From Paradevosia shaoguanensis (GTDB lineage Bacteria > Pseudomonadota > Alphaproteobacteria > Rhizobiales > Devosiaceae): 64,000 bases of DNA. Under the pieces are notes generated by a model. It saw only the letters and a list, made by a program, of their open reading frames with translations. It ran no database searches and was not told the origin of the DNA. Below, piece after piece: positions 36,731-45,596 of this stretch. The stretch lies in the NCBI RefSeq assembly GCF_016801025.1, contig NZ_CP068983.1, positions 1,612,001 to 1,676,000 of the forward strand. The letters run 5' to 3'. Numbering within the stretch: position 1 is the stretch's first letter; each line of letters starts with the position of its first letter. A program made the translations under genes and the position numbers.

Positions 36731-38047
36731 CTACTCAGTGGCGTTCTGAAGAAACTGCTCGAGAGATGCCTTTCTCGCACATCTATCAAAGGCATAAGCA
36801 GTTTGCTTGAATGCCTTGCCGTCCAGCAGGCCTTGAATATACCCGGAGACGGTGTCGGCTGCCATGACGAGCGTGTTGTCCAGCGTATGGACATATCTAC
36901 TGGTCACCGAACTGTTGGCATGACCAAGGAGCGCCGCAATTGTGATCTCGCTGAGACCAAGATCATTGGCAATGCTCGCAAAACTATGCCGAAGGACATG
37001 GGCCGTGATCGTCTCAAGTGCGGTCCCGGCGAAGATCTTCTTCCACTTGTTGGGAAAGGCGCCATACGCCTTGCCGCCCCGTGATCCAGGAAACACGTAA
37101 TCTCCGGCAGAAACCTCGCGCTGCTTTTCCAGGAACTCTACCACTGCAAGACCAATCGGGCGGATTGATGCACCTTCCTTTGAATCCGACAGTCGTAGGC
37201 AACTGTTCGAAAGGTCCACGTCGCTCCACCGCAGACCAATGATTTCGCTGCGCCGACAGCCGGTCAGAGCAATCTGCCGCACGATGTCGGTCATCATAGC
37301 AAGATCAGGGTCACTTGCCGCGCGCTTCAGCGCCTCACCCATATCCCGATATTCAGCGGTGCTTAGACGCCGGTTTCGAACCTGATCCTTTGGCTTCTTG
37401 ATGCCATGGGCAACATTTCGATCCACAATCCCGGCGTCATTCGCATAGGTAAGAATCCCGCCTAGTAAGCCGACAGTACGGCTTGCTGCCCCTGGTCCGC
37501 CGCGAAGAATGGATTTGCCGCGAAGGTTTTTGGTCTTCCTGACCGCGCGCGTTTTCCCGATCAAGATGTCGTTCATCATCTTCGTCACGTCCGCCTTACC
37601 CAGATCGCGCACGCGCTTCTTGCCGAGGATCGGGATGATGTGGCCATTGATTCTGCCAATATCGGTGATGATTGTCGCTGGCTTCTTGGGCCGACCGCGT
37701 TTACCCTGGATGAGTCCGGCATGGAGGTCGACAATATAGCGTTCGCAAAGCTCCTTGATCGTCATGGCATTTCGGTCCTCCAGCTTTTCTTCAGCCGGGT
37801 CATCGCCTTGAGCTACGCGCCCGAGTTGTGTCTTCGCCTCGCGTCGTGCCGTCTCGGGTGTCCAGATGCCGTGAAGGCCAATGGTGAAACGCCGGGAAGA
37901 TCCGTTGCTTCGATATTGGATCACATAGCTGCGCTTGCCCGACGCGAAGACTCTCAATCCAAATCCGGGCAGGTCATCGTCCCAGATGACGTAGTCGTTG
38001 GGCTTGGTTATGGCGCTCTCAACAAGCCGTTTCGATATCTTTGGCAT
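36731..38047 (-). CDS. Tyrosine-type integrase of the element
   Basis: A 438-aa phage/ICE-type integrase. An N-terminal arm-binding DUF4102-like domain (about 1-85) precedes a SAM-like core-binding domain and the catalytic domain with R265 (TGCRRSE), H350-xx-R353 (HVLRH), H376 (LLGHANSS) and nucleophile Y385 (SRYVH). ATG 38047 has an AAAGGA ribosome binding site eight bases upstream; a TTG at 38065 is less likely. It lies 180 bases from the tRNA-Arg 3' fragment, so it is the probable enzyme that inserted the element there. Confidence 0.93.
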   Translation of the reverse strand: MPKISKRLVESAITKPNDYVIWDDDLPGFGLRVFASGKRSYVIQYRSNGSSRRFTIGLHGIWTPETARREAKTQLGRVAQGDDPAEEKLEDRNAMTIKELCERYIVDLHAGLIQGKRGRPKKPATIITDIGRINGHIIPILGKKRVRDLGKADVTKMMNDILIGKTRAVRKTKNLRGKSILRGGPGAASRTVGLLGGILTYANDAGIVDRNVAHGIKKPKDQVRNRRLSTAEYRDMGEALKRAASDPDLAMMTDIVRQIALTGCRRSEIIGLRWSDVDLSNSCLRLSDSKEGASIRPIGLAVVEFLEKQREVSAGDYVFPGSRGGKAYGAFPNKWKKIFAGTALETITAHVLRHSFASIANDLGLSEITIAALLGHANSSVTSRYVHTLDNTLVMAADTVSGYIQGLLDGKAFKQTAYAFDRCARKASLEQFLQNATE

Positions 38048-38227
38048 GGAATCTATCCTTTCCAATCGGGCTCTCGCGTAAGCACCACGTAAGCACTTGG
38101 GGGAAAACCACAGCGTAGAGCCGGTTACGTTTTTCCGTCGGCATGCGCTGGAAAGTAAAGTTATTTCAGTGCTTTATCGCACTGTAGCGTAGTCCATCGC
38201 ACGTTTCGGATAGACTGCTAATAATTG

Positions 38228-38272
38228 CTCCGAAGGCAGAGGTCATGAGTTCGAATCTCGTCGGGTGCACCA
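38228..38272 (+). other. Probable attR: 3' half of tRNA-Arg(CCG)
   Basis: These 45 bases read as a tRNA from the anticodon loop (CTCCGAA, anticodon CCG) through the 3' anticodon stem, variable loop, T arm (GTTCGAATC) and acceptor with CCA. The matching 5' part is absent: the bases just before it do not form the anticodon stem with GGCAG, and no D arm is present. A 3'-only tRNA copy next to an integrase is the standard scar of integration into a tRNA gene. The intact tRNA-Arg should sit at the other end of the element, left of this window. Confidence 0.82.
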
Positions 38273-38296
38273 TTTCCTTCCCAGCATCGCAACTAT

Positions 38297-38315
38297 GAGA
38301 CCTATTGGTCTTTTG
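38297..38315 (+). terminator. Possible tRNA terminator behind attR
   Basis: Short stem GAGACC/GGTCTT (one G-T pair) with a TATT loop, followed by a run of T. It lies 25 bases after the tRNA 3' fragment and would be the native terminator of the tRNA gene, left on the chromosome side of the junction. Confidence 0.4.
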
Positions 38316-38326
38316 GCCTCATCGTT

Positions 38327-39463
38327 CTAGAGGGATCGAGTCGCCTTGACCTTGATAGAATCGATCTGGCGCGCGGATACCGAATTCGATCGAAACGAGA
38401 TCGTCGCCCGTCGCTCCGCATCGAAAGTCACGATGATTGCACGCGGGTTTTCCGCATCGGGTAGGTAGGTGACGCCAATCTTCCGCGCGCCCTCTACCGA
38501 AACGCCAATATCCAAAGGGGTCTGCAGGACGACATTCTCACCGGCGAGCAATCGATAGATGGCCTTGTATCGGCCAGGCTGAGCAACGGAAAATTGCCAG
38601 TGACTGATGGTGGGCTCATACCAATATCCGATATGATCCCCCCAGCCGCCCATCGTGTACAATAGGTCATCACTAGAACCATCACGGCGCCCGATTCTGA
38701 TTGCGCCGTCCACCGCAATCGTCGGGAACATCGGCTGGATCACTTCCCCGCTTCTCGCCGTCGAAGCAGTGGGGAGACCTGCCCTTGGATAGATCAATCC
38801 GTGCTGCAAGTCGTAGTGACTTACGTCCGACACGAGCGCGAACTGCCTGTAGTTTCGCGTGCGGAATACTTCATCGGAAAACCGCGAAGCGGTTGTGACC
38901 AAGACAAAGCCGTAGGTCGGGTCGATCAACACAGAGCCATTCTGAACCGGGAACTCGGCGGATGTATGCCCCCAAAAGCCGTAGTTGGGGCCATCCACCT
39001 CAGCTATGGGGGCGCTCTCCCTGGGGGCAATCAAGTTGAAGTTGTAGCCGGCCTTTTCGCCCATCAGCAGGCGAACCATGGCTGAAGCGCTATCGCACGC
39101 GCCTGGAACGGCGCTCTCAAAAAACTCCGCATACTCTGGGGGTGACGGCGCGCGAGCAGGGCTATTGGAAAATATGTAGTGCCGGTACACTAACCGGCCC
39201 ACCTTGAGTAGATTCTGCGCGGTAGCCTCGTCGGTGACCGCGAGTAGATCACGCACGTTGATGGGATCAGGGAGATCCGCACCGAATGAACGGTAGTCAT
39301 CCCCTATCTCCTCGATGGAGCGGAGCGGGTCATCGGCGGCTATCGTATCGGCAATTGGGAATTGTTTAGGCGGTATTCCCGCGCGCGCACCTTGTATCGC
39401 GACGCCGGCAACGGCCGTCATCGCAACGAGCAGCAAAACCATCGCACCTAGCAAGTGCTTCAT
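38327..39463 (-). CDS. Exported transglutaminase-like protein
   Basis: A 378-aa protein with an N-terminal signal or membrane anchor (about 4-22). The middle carries a Cys-His-Asp arrangement typical of the transglutaminase-like fold: C123 in PGACDSAS, H166 in GHTSAEFPVQNG and D181 in LIDPTYG. The C-terminal third looks like a beta-rich carbohydrate-binding or sensory domain, not identified further. It is the last gene of a minus-strand run with two large membrane proteins. The fold is inferred from spacing and motifs; the substrate is unknown. Confidence 0.6.
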   Translation of the reverse strand: MKHLLGAMVLLLVAMTAVAGVAIQGARAGIPPKQFPIADTIAADDPLRSIEEIGDDYRSFGADLPDPINVRDLLAVTDEATAQNLLKVGRLVYRHYIFSNSPARAPSPPEYAEFFESAVPGACDSASAMVRLLMGEKAGYNFNLIAPRESAPIAEVDGPNYGFWGHTSAEFPVQNGSVLIDPTYGFVLVTTASRFSDEVFRTRNYRQFALVSDVSHYDLQHGLIYPRAGLPTASTARSGEVIQPMFPTIAVDGAIRIGRRDGSSDDLLYTMGGWGDHIGYWYEPTISHWQFSVAQPGRYKAIYRLLAGENVVLQTPLDIGVSVEGARKIGVTYLPDAENPRAIIVTFDAERRATISFRSNSVSARQIDSIKVKATRSL

Positions 39464-39552
39464 TGCAGCACTATGACGTTGAGCTACGTCAATGGCAACC
39501 TAGGTGGCGTAGGTTCATGGGCAATGCTGCCAACACGCCTCCCTGCCGTCGC

Positions 39553-41184
39553 TCAATCCACCGCCAACAGCGTCCACTCCCCGAAAGTGGAGGCCGCCTT
39601 GCCGACGCGCTCGGCAGCCGCCTTCATCGCTTCTGAAGCCGATGAATGCACGAGAAGATAAGCAGCAGACGTTTCGCGTGCAATGTCGCTGAGCGCACCT
39701 GCGGTAGGTGCGTCCTCCAAGGCTCGCAATGCCTCGGCGATACCGTACCATTGAGCTATGGAGTCACTGCCGGAATAAGACAGGAAGTTCATGTCCTTGT
39801 AGAGGAAAGCTGTCGGCTGGAGCGCTTCATAGCGAACCGCCAGCGCAAGCAAGCTGACATCTTCCGAGCTGGACAGATGGGGCAAGGGCAATACTCTGCT
39901 ACCCGCAGGCAGGACTGCGAGATGCTGCAACAACTGCTTCTCGGCGACACTGACTACTGGTCGAGACAAGGCGTTTTGGCCGACGATCGGATTCGGATAC
40001 GCAAGCCACCAAACGCAAGCGAGCAGCGACCCCAGCAGTAGCGATGCTCGCCGGATCGAGGGTAGCTCACTCCATCTCGCTAGCATCCACACCAGCAAAA
40101 TCAGCAGGAGCGGAACAAAGAACCGAATATTGCGAATGAGGTCGATTTGAATTGGGTGGCTTCCACGAAGGAGAGCCACGCCCTGATCCAAAAGCGATAC
40201 GCCGACAGATCCAATGGCAAGCCCGACGCCAAAGGCAAGTAACAGCAGAACCCGTTTTTCGTGAAACCTTGCCAGCAAGACAAACGGCGCGCTAAGCGCT
40301 GCGACCCAAACCAACAAGATCCAGACCGGAGCAGATAGGAACACGGTAACGACAAACTGCTCTACCGCCAGGACGGCGCTGTAATATTGCCCCCCTACAT
40401 TGGCTCGAAGGGTTTCGGTCAGAACCCTAGCAACCTCTCCCGATTGGGATTGGGCGAATGTGCCGACGAATCCCAGTGCAAACGGTATCGCACACGCGAC
40501 GAAGAGCAGGCCGCCGACTACGGCCCAAGCCAAATGCTCCGGCCAGCCGACCTCTACAGGCTTCGCGACGGTCATCATCGCAAGAATGCCTAGCGCTACT
40601 GATGGAGCACTGACGGGATGGATATAGATGCTAACGCCGCAAAGCAGCATAACGCCCGCAATGTGCCATGATTTTCGAATGTGCAGCGCCGCCAACATGA
40701 GGAACGGAAATATGGCGGCGAAAGCGGATCGAGTAAGCGGCGAAGACAGCATGCCCCACAACTCGCCCGCAAAAACATACACGGGCGGTACGCTAGTCAC
40801 CGCCAGCACTAATGGCCAAAGCCGCCCCCCAAATAGCGTTCGGCCCAGGAGATAAAAACCAACCATCTGAACGAATAGCAGGGGTAGTCCCATCAGCATG
40901 AATGCCGTGCCGATGTCGCCGGTTACCCGTGTGAGAACCGCGACGGCCGGTATCATCAGTGTCTGATAAAAATGGAAGTTCTGCGGGTTCGAAAAAACCG
41001 GATCGTCGACAAACCGATCAGGATATAGTTGGGCCGCGACGATCGAAGCGACGTTGCCCCCATCCGCCGTCGGTACGATTTGTGGTGCGCCAGAGAGAGT
41101 GAGCGACGTCCAGATCGCAGCGATCGCCAAAAAGACGACAAATGGGAACAGTGAAACGAGATAGCGGGAAACGTTGGTCTTCAT
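39553..41184 (-). CDS. Polytopic membrane protein, possible GT-C glycosyltransferase
   Basis: A 543-aa integral membrane protein with about 11-13 hydrophobic segments and a hydrophilic C-terminal domain (about 430-543). A large loop after the first membrane segment contains YPDRFVDDPVFSNPQNFHFYQT, in the place where GT-C glycosyltransferases carry their acidic catalytic loop. No family is recognised with certainty. ATG 41184 is chosen because the first membrane segment follows directly; the frame extends further upstream but without protein-like content. It lies in the polysaccharide cluster. Confidence 0.65.
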   Translation of the reverse strand: MKTNVSRYLVSLFPFVVFLAIAAIWTSLTLSGAPQIVPTADGGNVASIVAAQLYPDRFVDDPVFSNPQNFHFYQTLMIPAVAVLTRVTGDIGTAFMLMGLPLLFVQMVGFYLLGRTLFGGRLWPLVLAVTSVPPVYVFAGELWGMLSSPLTRSAFAAIFPFLMLAALHIRKSWHIAGVMLLCGVSIYIHPVSAPSVALGILAMMTVAKPVEVGWPEHLAWAVVGGLLFVACAIPFALGFVGTFAQSQSGEVARVLTETLRANVGGQYYSAVLAVEQFVVTVFLSAPVWILLVWVAALSAPFVLLARFHEKRVLLLLAFGVGLAIGSVGVSLLDQGVALLRGSHPIQIDLIRNIRFFVPLLLILLVWMLARWSELPSIRRASLLLGSLLACVWWLAYPNPIVGQNALSRPVVSVAEKQLLQHLAVLPAGSRVLPLPHLSSSEDVSLLALAVRYEALQPTAFLYKDMNFLSYSGSDSIAQWYGIAEALRALEDAPTAGALSDIARETSAAYLLVHSSASEAMKAAAERVGKAASTFGEWTLLAVD

Positions 41185-41302
41185 CGGCAAAGCTCTCATT
41201 CCGGCTCTTTGCCATGGGCGCGAAGCGTTCAGCAAGAACTTCATGTGGCGGCTCATCGGCATCGCCCTACACTGGCAGACAATGCTTGCGCGCCAACCGC
41301 TC

Positions 41303-42739
41303 TCAGCCGACCGGGGATGACCGCTCAGTCCGCGGTTGCGCGAAAGCCAGGCTGCGAACGGCGGCAAACAACGCGACAAATGTCCAGGCTGCATTGAGCA
41401 GAAGCGCCGGCGCAATGTACCGATAGATTTGTCCTTGTGATAACGCGGCAAGTGCGACGACCGCCAATCCATACAGTGGAACCGCGAGCCACAACCAATC
41501 CCGCGACCGAATCGCCGCTGCGACCGAAACCGCCAGCGAAACCAAGAGCCACCACCCCGGCAACGAAATCTCCAACTGACCTACAGAAAGATGGTGTTGG
41601 ATCCAATCCACGGCCTTCAAGCGAACATCAAGAAGGCTCGCGGTTGGATAGACTGCGTCATTGCCAAACTGTTCGCTGGACGCCCGTCGATACTCATCGA
41701 GCTCAGTAAGCTCCTTGCGAAGCTCCACCCACCTAGCATCAGGAGATTGTGAGAGCATCGTGACAACGCCGGGCGTACGCAGGAGCGCCATGAAGTCGTC
41801 CGCTCCGCTTCTTAACATTCTTGGCCAGCTAACCGAGATCGCCTCAAGACCAATTGAGGTAATCAGGCGATCACTCTCCCTTGGCCCCAGAAGGCGATAG
41901 CTGGTGCTGACCGCGCTCCAATAGGGAATTGATTGCGCGGAGTCTATTCCCAGCATTTTTCCCATTTGCGCGGATGCGGGCCCATTGTTGGCGGAGCCAA
42001 AATCGGCAATTGGGCGATAGACCCCTATCGCGCTCCCGTAAACAGCCGGCTTTGGTGTCGGAACCCACGTCACCCACATTGCTGAGGGCAATGCAATTCC
42101 TGCCAGTAACGCAACGCTCCCATACAACCACGCTGAACGAGGCCGGACGGCGCCTTTGGCCAAATAGAGGGCGAGGATAACCAGCAGAAGGAGCAATGAC
42201 TCGGCACGCACCGTATATGCGACGCCCGCAAAAAAGGAAAAGCTGAGCACGAAGGGCCAGCTGAAACTCGCCCGGGCCGCCAACGCCCACAGGGCAAGCA
42301 CCACTGCCCCGAGCATGAGGCCGACGTTGTCCGTCGCTGGAATGTTCATGAGCGGCAAGCCGAGGACACCTGCCGCTAGTGCCAGCGACGCTGCAACTGC
42401 CCAGATTTTTTCCGGGATGAGACACAGGCAGAACACGGTTAGCGCCGCAACTGTAGCCAACCTTATCACCGCCAGCGCCAAGACAATGGAGTCAATGCCT
42501 GGGCCAAAGACTCTGAAAGCGAGGAAATATATCCAGACGACAAAATCTCGCCCGCCAATCCAACTGGCTGCAAATGTCGTATTCCCGTCCGGCCACAACA
42601 GGGCCGACTGCAGGTAGTATTGCGCATCCGTATGTATGTAGGGAATTTTGGAAATAGAAATTATGAGGTACGTTAAAGCGAGTGCGATAACCAAGCCAGC
42701 CTTGCGCAGTTTCCAAGCCCCCCAAATGCCCCAGTTCAA
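41303..42739 (-). CDS. Polytopic membrane protein, GT39-like
   Basis: A 478-aa protein with about 10 membrane segments. The first loop has YIHTDAQYYLQSALLWPDG, resembling the acidic catalytic loop of GT-C enzymes (GT39/ArnT type). A long soluble loop lies between about 225 and 375. The reading frame has no ATG near the expected N-terminus: the only start before the first membrane segment is TTG at 42739, and an in-frame stop occurs at about 42773-42775. The start is therefore uncertain. It precedes the other membrane protein by 118 bases. Confidence 0.6.
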   Translation of the reverse strand: MNWGIWGAWKLRKAGLVIALALTYLIISISKIPYIHTDAQYYLQSALLWPDGNTTFAASWIGGRDFVVWIYFLAFRVFGPGIDSIVLALAVIRLATVAALTVFCLCLIPEKIWAVAASLALAAGVLGLPLMNIPATDNVGLMLGAVVLALWALAARASFSWPFVLSFSFFAGVAYTVRAESLLLLLVILALYLAKGAVRPRSAWLYGSVALLAGIALPSAMWVTWVPTPKPAVYGSAIGVYRPIADFGSANNGPASAQMGKMLGIDSAQSIPYWSAVSTSYRLLGPRESDRLITSIGLEAISVSWPRMLRSGADDFMALLRTPGVVTMLSQSPDARWVELRKELTELDEYRRASSEQFGNDAVYPTASLLDVRLKAVDWIQHHLSVGQLEISLPGWWLLVSLAVSVAAAIRSRDWLWLAVPLYGLAVVALAALSQGQIYRYIAPALLLNAAWTFVALFAAVRSLAFAQPRTERSSPVG

Positions 42740-43026
42740 CTTTCGATAACTGGAGCTGCCCAGAAATAGCTTCTAATTCGACCCGCAGGTTTGTCATAGC
42801 CTCTTGATAGGATTTCCCATTCTCGATGACGGCGGTTCGTCGAAATGCAGAGACACATTCCCGTCTCAAACGGCGAGAACAGGTTACCGTGGCGTGCGAA
42901 CACCTCGGCGAGAAAATATGTGCCAATTTGCGGGGATACTCGGCTCGAGGCTTTATCCGATGATCTGCTGCCGTTATTGCTACGCAGCCCCTCGGGCATC
43001 CTGCAATCGCGTGAGAGCGTTAGTAT

Positions 43027-44892
43027 ATGTATAAAGAGCTCCGCTCTGTCCTCGCCAACCTGCCGGGAGCATGGAAGCGCGCCGTTCTAATCGCGTTCGA
43101 CTTCGCAGCGTTATCATTTGCCCTCTGGAGCAGTTACGCGCTCCGCTATGGCGTAGTTTTTTTCCCGATAAACCTCGATCAAGCCTTGATAATCTTGAGT
43201 GCTCCGATCGTTGCGATCCCCATTTTCATACGGATGGGCTTGTATCGCTCCGTGATCCGCTATCTGCCCGAGCGCGCGATGTGGACGATCCTCCAGGCCA
43301 TGACCGTGGCTACGCTCTGCTGGGTTGTACTCGTGTTCCTTTCGGAGATGGCCGGCCGCGGAATCGTGCCGCGGTCAGTGCCAATTCTGTACTGGACGCT
43401 GGGGAGCATTCTGATCGGCGGGAGCCGCTTTGCAGCGAAAAAATTTCTGCTCTCCAGGGGCAGCGCTCACCCCTCGGGCCATCCCGTTGCGATCTACGGC
43501 GCTGGCGAAGCGGGGGCCCAACTCGCGGTAGCACTACGCAACCAAGGCAGAACGTTCATCGTAGGTTTCATTGACGACAATCAAGCTCTTCGAGGCCGCG
43601 ACGTCGCAGGTATACGCGTTTTTTCCCCGCAGGATCTTTCATATCTCGTGACGGAGTACGGAGTTAAGGAAGTCATCCTCTCCATTCCCTCGATCAACGC
43701 CAGCAGACAAAAGGAAATCGTTACTCGAATTAGCGGTCAGGGCCTCAAGATCAGAACCCTCCCCAATCTCGCGGACCTCGTATCCGGAAAATACCTGGTA
43801 AGTCAGATACGTGAAATTGATATCGACGAACTTTTGGGGCGGTCATCCGTGCCAGCTGACGCCGATCTCGTGCGCAGGATGATAGCCGGAAAGACAATAA
43901 TGGTTACCGGAGCGGGGGGATCCATCGGCTCCGAGCTTTGCCGCCTAATTGTCAAGTGGGCGCCGCAGCGGCTTGTGCTCTTCGAGGCCAACGAGTTTGC
44001 ACTTTACCAAATTGAGCGTGAACTCTCCGCGATTACCGACCAGGCGGTGGTTCCTGTTCTTGGCTCGATCGTGAACCGTGCTCGCGTAGACGAGGCGATC
44101 AAACAGTTCGGCGTTCAAGTTGTTTTTCACGCCGCTGCGCATAAGCACGTGCCCTTGGTGGAGGCCAATGCGCTGGAGGGGATTTACAACAATGTCGTCG
44201 GTTCGCTGAACGTTGCAAATGCCGCCTTTGACAATGGCGTTGAAAGCTTCGTGCTGATCTCATCGGACAAGGCGGTTCATCCCACCAATGTGATGGGCGC
44301 CACGAAGCGCTGGGCCGAATTGATCGTGGCCCAGAAAGCCAGAGAGGCCGCTCGAAAGGAAACGAACCAACGGTTTTGCTCCGTGCGCTTTGGCAATGTG
44401 CTTGGGTCAAATGGCTCCGTCGTGCCTCTGTTCAAGGAACAGATCGCCAAGGGTGGCCCGGTAACACTGACCGATCCGACGATGACGCGTTACTTTATGT
44501 CCATCCACGAAGCGGCCGAATTGATCGTTCAGGCAGGCGCCCTGTCCCAAGGGGGCGACGTCTTTGTGCTCGAGATGGGGACACCCATCCTCATCCGCGA
44601 TCTCGCCGAGAACATGATCCGTCTGGCAGGCCTCACCGTTCGCGATGAAAGCCAGCCAAACGGCGACATCGATATCGTGACCGTCGGGAAGCGCCCCGGG
44701 GAGAAGCTGTACGAGGAATTGTTCTACGACGAGACCAATGTGCGCGCCACAAGCCACCCCAAGATACTAAGAGCGGCAAATAGCGACACCTCAAAAGAGG
44801 AGATAGAAACTGCCTTGTCCACGCTTATGCGCACTTTGGATGAACAGAACGAGCGAGAGGCGCGCCGGATACTCTTCGAAACCATCCAATAA
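43027..44892 (+). CDS. CapD/PglF-type nucleoside-diphosphate-sugar 4,6-dehydratase
   Basis: A 621-aa membrane-anchored dehydratase. Four hydrophobic segments (about 18-140) are followed by a first Rossmann domain (GAGEAG, 158-163) and a catalytic SDR domain (GAGGSIG, 295-301). The active site has the CapD/PglF/WbpM pattern SSDKAVHPTNVMGATKR, with Met in place of the usual Tyr of YxxxK. This family turns UDP-GlcNAc into a 4-keto-6-deoxy sugar at the inner membrane, the first step to bacillosamine or related sugars. It ends five bases from a convergent methyltransferase gene. Confidence 0.92.
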   Translation: MYKELRSVLANLPGAWKRAVLIAFDFAALSFALWSSYALRYGVVFFPINLDQALIILSAPIVAIPIFIRMGLYRSVIRYLPERAMWTILQAMTVATLCWVVLVFLSEMAGRGIVPRSVPILYWTLGSILIGGSRFAAKKFLLSRGSAHPSGHPVAIYGAGEAGAQLAVALRNQGRTFIVGFIDDNQALRGRDVAGIRVFSPQDLSYLVTEYGVKEVILSIPSINASRQKEIVTRISGQGLKIRTLPNLADLVSGKYLVSQIREIDIDELLGRSSVPADADLVRRMIAGKTIMVTGAGGSIGSELCRLIVKWAPQRLVLFEANEFALYQIERELSAITDQAVVPVLGSIVNRARVDEAIKQFGVQVVFHAAAHKHVPLVEANALEGIYNNVVGSLNVANAAFDNGVESFVLISSDKAVHPTNVMGATKRWAELIVAQKAREAARKETNQRFCSVRFGNVLGSNGSVVPLFKEQIAKGGPVTLTDPTMTRYFMSIHEAAELIVQAGALSQGGDVFVLEMGTPILIRDLAENMIRLAGLTVRDESQPNGDIDIVTVGKRPGEKLYEELFYDETNVRATSHPKILRAANSDTSKEEIETALSTLMRTLDEQNEREARRILFETIQ

Positions 44893-44897
44893 GCGGC

Positions 44898-45596
44898 TCA
44901 CGCCGGGCGCCGCGCGACCCACATCCGGTTGAGGCCATAGACGAAGCCGGTTTCCTGGCAGTCGACAAAGCCGGCTTCGCGAATGAGCTTTTCCACGTCG
45001 GCCGCGTCCATGCCCATGACCTCGCCCTCGGCGATTTCGCGATGCTTGTCCTCGCTATACCACCAGATCGCGTGACCAACCTTGCCGATCAGCGAGCCAA
45101 TCATCGTAATAACAACGCGGCCGCCGGGTTTTAGAACTCGAAATGCCTCAGCAAGAGCATCCTTGCGTTCGGGTATATGATTGAGGCATGCAATGAACGT
45201 AACGGTATCGAAGGACGCGTTTGAAAAAGGAAGATAGCTACAATTTGGCACGATTACACAGTCGCCGCCCCAGTCGACAACATCGACGCCAACACTCGCT
45301 GCAGCACTTTCTGCCCTTTCGGTCTGGCGCAACCGCTCGCGATAGAGCTTGAGCAACATGTTGTCGCCTGCCCCGATGTCGAGGCACCGACCGTCGAGCT
45401 GATCCAGAACCACACCAAGGCGTTCCGCTCGGAGGGAAGTAAGGTGCCACCCCTCGCTCACATGGTCTGGGAAGAATATCATGCGCAAAGGCGCGCCTAC
45501 GAAGTCGTACGCGGATTGCAGTACCGATTTCGGTCGCGAGAGCGCCCAGGCTGGCGGGGCTCCTTCGAACATCTTCAGGCTGGGTTCATTCTGCAT
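44898..45596 (-). CDS. SAM-dependent methyltransferase
   Basis: A 232-aa class I methyltransferase. Motif I is CLDIGAGDNMLL (about residues 70-81), a later motif is CLNHIPERKDAL, and LKPGGRVVITM lies near 155-165. It overlaps the glycosyltransferase stop by 11 bases, so the two form an operon. The likely substrate is a sugar or lipid-linked intermediate of the polysaccharide, by context only. Confidence 0.82.
   Translation of the reverse strand: MQNEPSLKMFEGAPPAWALSRPKSVLQSAYDFVGAPLRMIFFPDHVSEGWHLTSLRAERLGVVLDQLDGRCLDIGAGDNMLLKLYRERLRQTERAESAAASVGVDVVDWGGDCVIVPNCSYLPFSNASFDTVTFIACLNHIPERKDALAEAFRVLKPGGRVVITMIGSLIGKVGHAIWWYSEDKHREIAEGEVMGMDAADVEKLIREAGFVDCQETGFVYGLNRMWVARRPA

Noticed and set aside
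38160-38272. Complete functional tRNA at the integrase end
   Set aside because: The 5' acceptor, D arm and 5' anticodon stem are missing; only the 3' half is present.
42492-42926. 144-codon minus-strand frame overlapping the GT39-like gene
   Set aside because: It lies mostly antisense or out of frame to a better gene with clear membrane segments and shows no domain.
42804-43034. Short forward frame containing MCQFAGILGSR, reminiscent of the AsnB start MCGIAG
   Set aside because: The similarity ends after ten residues, Gly3 is absent, and the frame overlaps the leader of the dehydratase gene; chance is likely.
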